A stretch of 30,049 bases of DNA, taken from IMG/VR virus record IMGVR_UViG_3300021961_000420, positions 1-30,049 of that record, one strand, 5' to 3'. Below the pieces are notes generated by a model that was not told the DNA's origin, made no database searches, and saw nothing but the letters and a program-made list of their open reading frames with translations. Made by a program: the position numbers and the translations under genes. Origin of the DNA: a virus. Position 1 is the first letter of the stretch, and each line of letters begins with the position of its first letter. Shown piece by piece: positions 1 through 7,581 of the stretch.

Positions 1-388
1 TCTGACGCTGTTGTTGCATATCGGCCAAGCTCTGCTGTTGTTGAGCTGCACCTTCAGTTAGTGCACCAAGTCCACCGAGAAGCGCACGACCGCCTGCCGC
101 ACCGAGAGCCTGAGTACCTCCAGAAAGAGCACGATTGACGTTCTCCATTTGGCGATTCATAATGTTCTGGTCGTAAGACTCTTTGTATGCCTTGTAGTAT
201 TCAGACGGAGTATCGAGTGAAGGAGCCGAAGCCTTTACACGCTCAAGCTCTTTGTTAGCCTTCTTATTGGCGGCGATACCGTAGGCCAGTTGACCGATTC
301 CAGCGGCTGCTTGTAAGCCAGCACCAATTGCTGCGGTTGGACCTATTCCTCCTCCAGCGTATTTCTTGTATGACTTCTTGGACTTCAT
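1..388 (-). CDS. Partial N-terminal part of a putative virion cargo/internal protein
   Basis: Open reading frame beginning at an ATG at 388 on the minus strand and running off the left edge of the window, so only about 129 residues are visible. The N-terminus is lysine-rich, then carries the tag-like motif KKYAGGG, followed by an Ala/Gly-rich, probably helical hydrophobic stretch (residues about 15-42), then a Lys/Glu-rich and finally a Gln-rich region. The Ala/Gly character resembles internal or ejected proteins of podoviruses that contact membrane. Its position directly after the 1411-residue stabilization protein matches the place of the first cargo protein in crAss-like phages as I recall it; that function is inferred. 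A similar Tyr-Ala-x-Gly-Gly motif opens the 222-residue protein at 10.6-11.3 kb. A TAnnTTTG box ends only four bases before the ATG, suggesting a leaderless or near-leaderless message. Confidence 0.7.
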   Translation of the reverse strand, partial: MKSKKSYKKYAGGGIGPTAAIGAGLQAAAGIGQLAYGIAANKKANKELERVKASAPSLDTPSEYYKAYKESYDQNIMNRQMENVNRALSGGTQALGAAGGRALLGGLGALTEGAAQQQQSLADMQQQRQ

Positions 389-392
389 AATA

Positions 393-400
393 CAAAGATA
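393..400 (-). promoter_or_regulatory. TAnnTTTG promoter -7 box (TATCTTTG)
   Basis: Exact match to the Bacteroidota -7 consensus TAnnTTTG on the minus strand, inside the 16-base gap between the stop of the 1411-residue gene and the ATG at 388. Only four bases separate it from the ATG. No TTG was found at the expected -33 distance. Confidence 0.5.
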
Positions 401-404
401 CCTA

Positions 405-3400
405 TTAGTTAACTAATTCATTGTGAAGCATAGAACGATTAAAGTAAGCGTTAAATGCGTATGCCTCGACAGGACTAGTCGAAGTGTTTGTGAAAGTAAA
501 CATCGCGTAAGGACCTCTAATCTTGTCCCCATCGATGAATGAGTTTGAGTTGACTGCTATCACCGTGCCAACCACTGGAACGTATGAGCCAACGAAATCT
601 ATAACGTTTCTATCAGATATAGATGATATGGCAGTTGTTACACTTCCAAAGTTTCCGCCACCTGTGCTCACACTTATCGTACCGTTAAGCGGGAACGATA
701 GATTGTAAACATCAGACGAGAACGTAACTCTGTATCCGCCAGTTATGGCAACCACAGATGAAACCTTTCCGAGCGGGACGATATTAGAGGTGGACGATAT
801 CGCGGTAGGAACACTAGAATAGTATGCTCCCTCTCGCTTGTCCATAGATGTTACAGTATCAGTTGACTGCTCCTTCGTCTCCACAGAAAAGTTCCACGCA
901 GCGTCACCTTCGATGCTTATTGCCTCGTATACCTTGACCATAGAGTTATTCTGAGACGATACAACCTTCACCTGACTGACTCCAGCGTTTCCGTAGAACG
1001 TGTTTCTGGTCGATGCATCGGTGTGCTCCCAGGCAGCTCCGTTCTTGAACGTAATCATTACGTTGTCTACGTATATGCCAGACTCTGGTATGAATGAGTA
1101 TCTAGTTCTCCAAACCCCACCTTTGACATCGAAAGCTATTGTTTCATCTGAGTAGGTGCCAGGAGATAATCTCTTCTGGAACGATATGATGTACTCACCA
1201 CGCTCAGGGTCCATAGCTCCTACGAACTTGAAGTTGCTATCTCCAATCTTGATAGCGTCTGCTAGCTTAGTCTGAATGTATGAGTCAACACCCTCTTCGC
1301 TAATCGGAGTGATTCCATCTGGACCGAGCCTAATTACTTTGCCAGTGTTAACGTCAGCGAAGTATACTCTACCGAAGAAGTTCACAACAGACTCAGGGTG
1401 CTTGCCTACTCCGTAATCTCCAGCGTAGAAGCTCTGGGCTCCGATGAAGTTTGTAGATACGGTCACTCCTGCTCCTCCACCGATGTACTCAATGAGGTTT
1501 CTATTGATTGGTGCAACTGAACACTTACGCTCCTGAAGTACCGTGATTGAGTCACCACCATCCACGATGTACTGTATGCCACCATAAACAGGCGAGAAGT
1601 CAACGAAGTTAGCCTGAGCTAGATTGAATGATGATAGTGACAATACCTGAGAGTCCAGAACGTAAGGCTCTGAATACGTGATTGTTGATTTTCGATACAC
1701 CTGTCCAGCAGTTGGTGCTGGTGCGTTGGGACGACCTAAGCTAGTGAACTTAGAGTCCGCAAAGTCAGTAATCGAATTATCCTCCACGAATGTATCCTCG
1801 AACGTTGTGGTCATAAGAGGAGTGCTCGTGTATGAAGTCACCACGTTCATTTGGCGGAGCCTGTAGTATACATCTCCGTTAAACGTTTCGATAACTGCTT
1901 GAGTCAAGTTAGATATATTAGCCAGAGAGTATCCTCCGTTAGGCGGTACTGATGTTCCAAGCTGTCCAACTACGTTAGCATTAGCAACAGAGAATGTTAC
2001 TCCGGCACCAACTCTCTTAATAGTTCCGACTCTAACTTCATAAGATGTAAGAATACCTAATATGGTAATACTAATAGTTATGAGGTCACCTGTTCTGATG
2101 TCAAGTGACGTGGTAGCGAATCCGTTGTTTACGGTTATATTGGAAGTCCCAGACGCCCAAGTGTACGAGTAGTCTCTGTCTCCTTTGTGTCTGTATGTAC
2201 CTGAAACGTTCACGACATCGTATACTTCAGATATCTCTCTGTATATGTTTATGTCGGCCTGCTTTATCGGTCTGTAAATCTCAACAACGGTGTTCTTATT
2301 CCACAGGTCAGTATCTCCAATGACCTCAGTCTTAGTAAACCCTCCAGCGTCGGCGTTATTCTTCAGTTTCAAGAACCATCCACTCTTCCTGTCGTCACTA
2401 ACTGTTGTTGTAACAGGGAAATCTGCGGCATTGTAGTATTCGTATCCAACAACGTCAAACTCGTAATCAACGTAGACATTGTCACCACCAGGAAGTGTTC
2501 CAGTCTCATACTTAACTAGCCTTACCTTGTCTCCCTCTCCGAATACATACTCGACTTTAGCGTTCTTGAAGTCTATGTATGAGTACGACTTACCCTCGAG
2601 GGTATTCATAGATACGTAGATGGTATCATCCTTGTCTGCCGCGAACGCCTCGCTCACGCTATGCTGAAGGCAGTAGTTGTAAGACGTGAATGGGGAGTAG
2701 AGCAGTTGCCACTTCCTAGCCCAGCTCGGCGGATTGTGGCTGAGTCTGAACTGCAAAGAGGCAGGGCCGCGTCCGTCAGCTGGACGTTGAGAGTACCAAG
2801 AAATCTCCTTGGCTCCAATCTCGTTAACAGCACCGCTTCTGTTGAACTTGTCGTAGTATACGATTCCGAACTTGTGCTGCTGTCCAGCCTTGAATGTTCT
2901 GTCCGACGGAGTGTAGTATTGTCTAGAGTTGTAGTTCTTGTAGGCTCTAAACTGAAGGAAGCGAGTGGTGTATGCCGTAGCAAGCAACGTTGGGTCAAGC
3001 GTCAACGATATGAATTCTGATGAGCTCATAGGAGCTCCGGTGGCCACATCGTATCCACTTGTGGTCTCTATGCTCACGGCTGTAACTTTCACCAAAAAAG
3101 AAATCTGAGTCGTACCGTAGTTAACAGCGTCAAGAGATATGTTTATAGTTGCATTCCCCTTCAAGTTATGAACCCATCCAGAAGGTTGCAGCGTAGCCTC
3201 ACCTTCCGTGATAGGCACAGTGTAGTTGCCGATGATGTTGTTTATAAATACCGCATACACATCAGGGCTTCCAGTGGTTAGTCCATCGTACGCAGGCAGG
3301 GTGAACTGTTTCGTGATATCGAGCTTTATATCTCCAAGCGAAATGTCAGTCGCAGCGTCATCGTCAGTAAAGTCGATAGCTCCCTCACTTCCAGGAAGTA

Positions 3401-4640
3401 TGCTAATCAATGAAGAAAGCTGAAAATCCATAAACACCTCACTTGGGAACGAGGTAGAGTTTATAGTGTCGCCAACTACGACGTTGAACTTAGAAGTGAT
3501 TACACTTCCTGACGGATTGTAGTATACAGTAGATGCGGTTGTAGGGTTTACGCTGATATATACAGACTGTCCCTTCTCGTTATTAAGCTCTGTTATTGTT
3601 ACGCTTGGGTCCACGTTATCGTAGAACTCAGTGTATCCACCGTAAACGAGTCTATTGCCAGATATAGCCTGTGAGTTAGCTTTCTGCGGCACATTGTCAT
3701 ACATCTTGTTTTGCTCGGCCTGAGCGATGTATGAGCGAAGTTTACTGTTAGTGAACGTTATGGTTTCAGTCGTAGATGTGCGAAGGTTATCTATCTCATC
3801 AGCAACAAAGAAGCCAGTAACGTCAGCAGAGCGAGCAAGTAGTCTAATCTTAGATACGTCAGCACGACTATGGTTAACTGTTACATTGATTGCGTTAAGG
3901 ATATCCTTAGTGGCATCAGACACAAATCCGTCAAGAAGTTGATATGCATTGACTGCAATATCACTATACGGAGATATAGCGGAAACCTCACCATCCTCGT
4001 ATACATACTGGTACGCGAACTGAAAGAACTCATCGTAAACAAAGTTGTCTTCGTTCGGAACTGAAGTGAACGCAACGGTCGGAGGAGCCAGTGGTGGCTG
4101 CTTAGCGGTGGTAATACATACAAGCTTCTCCTCGTCCGTGTAGTTGTACACTCCAGCAGACTTGTATGGGTAACCGGTCCCGAGTAACGCTTTAGTTATG
4201 TTAATTTTCTTTGGGTCAGTAATCCCGTCAGTGAAGTAAGTTATAGTATCTCCGTTCTCCTTGACTATAAAGTCAAACTTAACGAAACACATAGGAGTGA
4301 AACCTAATACGGAATCTCTATATACAAGCCTTACTTGGTCAGTTGACGTTGCGTAATGATACAGGCTGTGGCTTCCATTAGAGTTGTACACAGCGAAGAC
4401 AATCTCGCTCTTCTCTACGTTAAGTCCAGACCCAACAACGATATTGCTACCAGCTGGCAGTTCAGAACCAATGGCGATGCTAATTGCTGAGTTACCACGG
4501 CTGTTCTTCAATACGTCAGAGTTACCATCTTCGTTATTACCAACGTGAACATTCAACGCGTCGACCATCTCGACAGACTTCACAATCAAGAAGTCGTCGT
4601 CCTTATTCAGATAACGAGGAGTTAGCTTGTCTATTGGCAT
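405..4640 (-). CDS. Large tail stabilization (muzzle-type) protein
   Basis: A 1411-residue protein with no signal peptide or membrane segment, rich in Thr, Ser, Val, Tyr and Asn, which suggests a mostly beta-stranded structural protein. The N-terminus (MPIDKLTPRYLNKDDD, then SVEMVDALNV) resembles the start of the large stabilization protein annotated in crAss-like phages, and the length suits that family. In those phages the product is thought to sit at the distal end of the short tail barrel and close it (muzzle); here this is inferred from resemblance and gene order. Two ring-protein genes lie upstream, separated only by an inserted GIY-YIG endonuclease gene, and a cargo-like gene follows. 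Start is the ATG five bases after the endonuclease stop. Alternative: a tail needle or large tail protein of a non-crAss podovirus. Confidence 0.75.
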   Translation of the reverse strand: MPIDKLTPRYLNKDDDFLIVKSVEMVDALNVHVGNNEDGNSDVLKNSRGNSAISIAIGSELPAGSNIVVGSGLNVEKSEIVFAVYNSNGSHSLYHYATSTDQVRLVYRDSVLGFTPMCFVKFDFIVKENGDTITYFTDGITDPKKINITKALLGTGYPYKSAGVYNYTDEEKLVCITTAKQPPLAPPTVAFTSVPNEDNFVYDEFFQFAYQYVYEDGEVSAISPYSDIAVNAYQLLDGFVSDATKDILNAINVTVNHSRADVSKIRLLARSADVTGFFVADEIDNLRTSTTETITFTNSKLRSYIAQAEQNKMYDNVPQKANSQAISGNRLVYGGYTEFYDNVDPSVTITELNNEKGQSVYISVNPTTASTVYYNPSGSVITSKFNVVVGDTINSTSFPSEVFMDFQLSSLISILPGSEGAIDFTDDDAATDISLGDIKLDITKQFTLPAYDGLTTGSPDVYAVFINNIIGNYTVPITEGEATLQPSGWVHNLKGNATINISLDAVNYGTTQISFLVKVTAVSIETTSGYDVATGAPMSSSEFISLTLDPTLLATAYTTRFLQFRAYKNYNSRQYYTPSDRTFKAGQQHKFGIVYYDKFNRSGAVNEIGAKEISWYSQRPADGRGPASLQFRLSHNPPSWARKWQLLYSPFTSYNYCLQHSVSEAFAADKDDTIYVSMNTLEGKSYSYIDFKNAKVEYVFGEGDKVRLVKYETGTLPGGDNVYVDYEFDVVGYEYYNAADFPVTTTVSDDRKSGWFLKLKNNADAGGFTKTEVIGDTDLWNKNTVVEIYRPIKQADINIYREISEVYDVVNVSGTYRHKGDRDYSYTWASGTSNITVNNGFATTSLDIRTGDLITISITILGILTSYEVRVGTIKRVGAGVTFSVANANVVGQLGTSVPPNGGYSLANISNLTQAVIETFNGDVYYRLRQMNVVTSYTSTPLMTTTFEDTFVEDNSITDFADSKFTSLGRPNAPAPTAGQVYRKSTITYSEPYVLDSQVLSLSSFNLAQANFVDFSPVYGGIQYIVDGGDSITVLQERKCSVAPINRNLIEYIGGGAGVTVSTNFIGAQSFYAGDYGVGKHPESVVNFFGRVYFADVNTGKVIRLGPDGITPISEEGVDSYIQTKLADAIKIGDSNFKFVGAMDPERGEYIISFQKRLSPGTYSDETIAFDVKGGVWRTRYSFIPESGIYVDNVMITFKNGAAWEHTDASTRNTFYGNAGVSQVKVVSSQNNSMVKVYEAISIEGDAAWNFSVETKEQSTDTVTSMDKREGAYYSSVPTAISSTSNIVPLGKVSSVVAITGGYRVTFSSDVYNLSFPLNGTISVSTGGGNFGSVTTAISSISDRNVIDFVGSYVPVVGTVIAVNSNSFIDGDKIRGPYAMFTFTNTSTSPVEAYAFNAYFNRSMLHNELVN

Positions 4641-4645
4641 CGGCC

Positions 4646-5044
4646 TTAGTATTTATGTTGAAACCCATTGTATCCCCGTTGATGAAACATAGTTTCGTAC
4701 AGGTGAGCATCTATGGGGCTTTCACAGATGCATAATACTTCATAACCGATAGTAGACTTATTCTTTTTTCTATGGTCAATCATTCTTGTTCTTATATTGT
4801 TTGTAAATCCAACATAGTGCTCTTCAGGAAGATAGTATACTGCATACCCATTTGTTTCACTAAGATACTTTTCTCTAAATCTACGATTGTTGTTCTTTAC
4901 TTTATCTGGATTTTTAACCCTGTAGCTTTTAGCGTAATCTTTCTTGCACATTTTGCAAACAGTATCAACACCATCGGAAGTCCGTGGGTGCTTATTAAAA
5001 CCTTCTAGAGGTTTTACTGTATTGCATTTGTTGCAGTTCTTCAT
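4646..5044 (-). CDS. Zinc-finger GIY-YIG homing-type endonuclease
   Basis: A 132-residue protein with two parts. Residues 4-33 carry a four-cysteine zinc-binding pattern (C4, C7, C30, C33) with the K-P-L-x-x-F and DG spacing often found at the front of phage HNH/GIY-YIG endonucleases. Residues 67-125 form a compact GIY-YIG nuclease: VYY at 69-71, YVG at 77-79, R85/R87, H91 and the likely catalytic E117. Such enzymes nick or cut DNA and usually promote their own spread. The gene sits between two structural genes: its ATG overlaps the stop of the upstream ring protein (TAATG) and its stop is five bases from the next ATG, so it is expressed in the late operon. The DNA looks noticeably more AT-rich than both neighbours, consistent with recent acquisition. 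Function as a homing enzyme is inferred; the nuclease fold is well supported. Confidence 0.85.
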   Translation of the reverse strand: MKNCNKCNTVKPLEGFNKHPRTSDGVDTVCKMCKKDYAKSYRVKNPDKVKNNNRRFREKYLSETNGYAVYYLPEEHYVGFTNNIRTRMIDHRKKNKSTIGYEVLCICESPIDAHLYETMFHQRGYNGFQHKY

Positions 5045-5856
5045 TACATTTTTGGGGATTGCTTGAAATTCTTGCGGATAGTCTTGAGTGCCTCATCTTT
5101 GTTGAAGCTCTTCAGTCTAGCGTTCGCAAGTCTTCTTTCGTTGTAGTATTCCTGTCTGGCTCTGGATTTCTCCCCGAGAGGGACCGTGTTTTTGCGCTCT
5201 ATCAGACGGTAGTAGATATATGAGCGCAGGGCAGGCTCTGCATAGATATGTACCAGTGGGTTAGCGCTACGTGCTTCGTCAGCCACGTACTCAATCACCA
5301 CATAGTCGATGTTGCTCCCTATTGAAAGCTCGATTCTGTTCTGCTCGTGGTTCATTCTGTACTCACCGTTGTAGTGACCTCCACCGAGTCCGTATACCGC
5401 ACCGTATGAGTTGTCGTACAGGAAGTTCCTGAAGATGTATTGGTCGTAACCCTTCACTGACTGGGTGAGCTCGATTGTTCCCTTGTCGTCCTGTCTGTCG
5501 TATACGCCGTCACCGTCCGTGTCAATGGGTAGGCCGTTAGCGTCCTTGACATAAACCTGTGAGTAGTTGATGTTCTTATTGTGCCCGAATATGTAAACGA
5601 GTCCATCAGTTCCTACGTATCCAATCTTCACGATGTCAACGTAATCGTCTGGGAGGTCCACAGTTCTTAGCGCCTGATTCACAGGAAGCTTGATGCTCTT
5701 GACAACCTTAAGCATATCAAACCCGAACTCGCGGAGTCCACGAAGGGCTAGGTTACGAACGAGCGTATCCGTAGCGTCAGATGCGAAGTCGTCCTGCCCC
5801 ACGGTGAGGATGAAGTCATTTACTACCTCGTCGATTGTGATTAGATTCCTAGCCAT
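5044..5856 (-). CDS. Ring/neck (tail tubular-type) protein
   Basis: A 270-residue protein resembling the crAss-like ring proteins that stack below the portal to form the tail barrel, related in role to the gp4/gp11-type connector proteins of podoviruses. The N-terminal half is helical (residues 1-50, ending in a region like FGFDMLK), then a beta-rich part containing LPDDYVD and a calcium-loop-like segment D112-T-D114-G-D116-G-V-Y-D120. The C-terminal third is helical and basic, with a YYRLIERKN segment near residue 215. The gene lies two bases after the other ring protein and its TAA overlaps the ATG of the endonuclease gene. The assignment rests on motif resemblance and on location between capsid and stabilization genes. 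Confidence 0.75.
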   Translation of the reverse strand: MARNLITIDEVVNDFILTVGQDDFASDATDTLVRNLALRGLREFGFDMLKVVKSIKLPVNQALRTVDLPDDYVDIVKIGYVGTDGLVYIFGHNKNINYSQVYVKDANGLPIDTDGDGVYDRQDDKGTIELTQSVKGYDQYIFRNFLYDNSYGAVYGLGGGHYNGEYRMNHEQNRIELSIGSNIDYVVIEYVADEARSANPLVHIYAEPALRSYIYYRLIERKNTVPLGEKSRARQEYYNERRLANARLKSFNKDEALKTIRKNFKQSPKM

Positions 5857-5858
5857 CC

Positions 5859-6590
5859 TTACTGCTTAGTTTGTTCAGACGACGCATACGAGAAGATGTC
5901 GCTGTCTTTAATGTTTACACCAATCATCTTAGCCAACTCAACAATAAGCTGCGGAGTGTAGTGCTCTGGAAGCTCGAAGTCAACGCTAGTTGCCGCATCG
6001 TACACCTCCTTATTGCTCACAACAGTGTAGCCAAACTTAGGAAGTGACACAACACGAGCCTTAGTCGTGGGATTGATTCCAGATGGCTGCTTGTAATACT
6101 TGAGCTTAATCTTCTTTACGTTGGTTGGGTAAACAGTGATGCTGTCAGATACTACGGCGATAGGGTTATTCTCGGTTGGACGAGACAGCGTGCTTCTGAA
6201 TATGTATTCCGCCTTAAGCTCGTCGTAGATGAGGTCAATTGGAATAGAGGTGGTCTGACCCAAGATGAACGTACCGAACGTCTTAGCGGCGATAATTCTA
6301 GCCAAATCAGCTGGCTTTGCGAATGTTCCGTCTACCTGAGAGATAGTGGACTCCTTAGAGAAGAACGCTAGGTCCTCTCTTAACTGCTTGCTTAGGGCCA
6401 TATCTCTATGACCGTCAAGACCTCTGCTCTTGGAAGTAGACGACAGCATATTCTTAGAGAACAAGCTATTGAATACATTCTGCTGAGCCAGCGCAGCAAA
6501 TGCGTTGAAGGTTGACGGTGTGACGAATCCGCGCTCGTCTTTGTTCGCCAAATCCTTCAAAGTAGAATATACTGTATAGACGCTAGCCAT
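5859..6590 (-). CDS. Ring/neck protein (second)
   Basis: A 243-residue soluble protein whose N-terminus (YSTLKDLANKDERGFVTPS, then FNAFAALAQQNVF) resembles a ring/neck protein family conserved in crAss-like phages. The N-terminal half looks helical, the centre (residues 120-190) beta-rich with a YPTNVKKIKLKYYKQP segment, and the C-terminus is a short helix (LPEHYTPQLIVELAKMIG). It probably forms one of the dodecameric rings joining portal to tail; this is inferred from the family. It is the first gene after a strong terminator and has its own TAnnTTTG box 18 bases before the ATG, so it begins a new transcription unit that continues through the second ring protein, endonuclease and stabilization genes. 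Confidence 0.7.
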   Translation of the reverse strand: MASVYTVYSTLKDLANKDERGFVTPSTFNAFAALAQQNVFNSLFSKNMLSSTSKSRGLDGHRDMALSKQLREDLAFFSKESTISQVDGTFAKPADLARIIAAKTFGTFILGQTTSIPIDLIYDELKAEYIFRSTLSRPTENNPIAVVSDSITVYPTNVKKIKLKYYKQPSGINPTTKARVVSLPKFGYTVVSNKEVYDAATSVDFELPEHYTPQLIVELAKMIGVNIKDSDIFSYASSEQTKQ

Positions 6591-6608
6591 TATAGGTTAC
6601 TTTATGTG

Positions 6609-6616
6609 CAAATATA
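6609..6616 (-). promoter_or_regulatory. TAnnTTTG promoter -7 box (TATATTTG)
   Basis: Exact Bacteroidota -7 box on the minus strand, 18 bases before the first ring-protein ATG and just after the T-tract of the terminator at 6622-6647. The surrounding 14 bases, TTGGTATATTTGCA, are identical to those in front of the 119-residue protein at 24.7 kb. No clear -33 TTG at standard spacing. Confidence 0.6.
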
Positions 6617-6621
6617 CCAAT

Positions 6622-6647
6622 AAAAAAGGGGCCACTCTCGTAGCCCC
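6622..6647 (-). terminator. Intrinsic terminator after the 279-residue gene
   Basis: On the minus strand an 8-base-pair stem GGGGCTAC / GTGGCCCC (one G-T wobble) closes a GAGA tetraloop of GNRA type and is followed by TTTTTT. It lies 21 bases after the stop of the 279-residue gene and directly before the promoter box of the ring-protein unit. Confidence 0.85.
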
Positions 6648-6668
6648 TCTGTTAGTCAAGCAGTTAGA

Positions 6669-7508
6669 TTATGCCAAGTGCTCGAGTCTGTTTATCAGTT
6701 CGTCGTAGATGGGCGCACCCTTCTCTGTCATACAGTAACGACTCAGGACATCAATTGGCTCCTGACCTGCCGGAGATGCGATGATGAGTCGGTTGGTATC
6801 GTACCAGTAGATTCCGTCTGGACGCTCACGCAGAATCTGGAAGTCAACCGCCTGCTTAACGGCAGAGCGAATCTTTACGATTGGATTGTCGAACATCTCA
6901 ATGAATACCTTAGGGTTAGCCTTGGCCTCCACGAGGAGCTCACGTCGAATCTCCTGGTTCTTCTGCTCGATGTTGATTCCGAGGTACATAGCGACAGATA
7001 GCAGTTCATCGATTGCCTTGTCACGAACCAATGAGATGGCATCGTGAAGCAGGAACTCTCTATCCAAATCCTCCTCGGCCTTACGTGACGAGTCTACCTC
7101 GAAGAATACGTTACCTCCGTTCTTCTTGTTGTCGGGGTGCGCGTCGAGGTAATCCTGAAGGTTAGGCTTGTTTACTGCAACTGCTATATATCCATCACGA
7201 AACACGATGTGCTCACGCATAGCGTTGACTGACTGCTCATCAGTGTAGATTGACGGCTCATTAGCGCAATAACGAATTGCCCTCACGGTGTCTTTCTCAG
7301 CGTCGTAGATGGTAATGTTGTTTTGGTTCAGCTTGAACCAGATGCCTCCTCCAGAGATTACGGAGTAGACCTTTTGTTTTCTGCCCTCTTTCTGCTTCTC
7401 AATCTGACGCTTAGGTCGGAATGAAGCTGCCACGGGTGCAGGGGTGGATACGTGTGTTTCGGGTGCGTCAAGGATAGCTTCCTCTCTGCGGATTGCTGGA
7501 CGTGCCAT
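6669..7508 (-). CDS. Conserved-looking phage protein of unknown function, possibly a head protein
   Basis: A 279-residue protein I cannot assign to a named family. The first 45 residues are Ala/Pro-rich and then strongly basic (PKRQIEKQKEGRKQK). Residues 45-130 look beta-rich (YSVISGGGIWFKLNQNNITIY). Residues 140-260 look helical, with an AIDELLSVAMYLGI segment. The C-terminus ends YDELINRLEHLA. No membrane segment or signal peptide. It stands alone between two strong terminators, immediately after the major capsid gene, so a capsid auxiliary, head-completion or DNA-binding role is plausible but only positional inference. No TAnnTTTG box was found in front of it, so expression may depend on readthrough past the capsid terminator. 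Confidence 0.75.
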   Translation of the reverse strand: MARPAIRREEAILDAPETHVSTPAPVAASFRPKRQIEKQKEGRKQKVYSVISGGGIWFKLNQNNITIYDAEKDTVRAIRYCANEPSIYTDEQSVNAMREHIVFRDGYIAVAVNKPNLQDYLDAHPDNKKNGGNVFFEVDSSRKAEEDLDREFLLHDAISLVRDKAIDELLSVAMYLGINIEQKNQEIRRELLVEAKANPKVFIEMFDNPIVKIRSAVKQAVDFQILRERPDGIYWYDTNRLIIASPAGQEPIDVLSRYCMTEKGAPIYDELINRLEHLA

Positions 7509-7528
7509 ATTGAATAGAATTAACGATT

Positions 7529-7572
7529 AAAAAAGAAAGGGCTAGGGGGGCCCGAAGACCCCCCGTCCCTTA
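7529..7572 (-). terminator. Very strong intrinsic terminator after the major capsid gene
   Basis: On the minus strand GGGGGGTC and GGCCCCCC pair around a C(TTCG)G tetraloop, one of the most stable RNA loops known. Outer AAGGG/CCCTT pairing extends the stem across a small internal loop. The tract TTTCTTTTTT follows. It begins about ten bases after the capsid stop codon, so capsid mRNA should have a sharply defined, structured 3' end. Confidence 0.9.
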
Positions 7573-7581
7573 ACCTAATGA

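Noticed and set aside
2654-3020. Overlapping plus and minus frames of about 115 codons inside the stabilization gene
   Set aside because: Both lie inside a continuous 1411-residue frame with consistent protein-like sequence; neither has its own expression signals.
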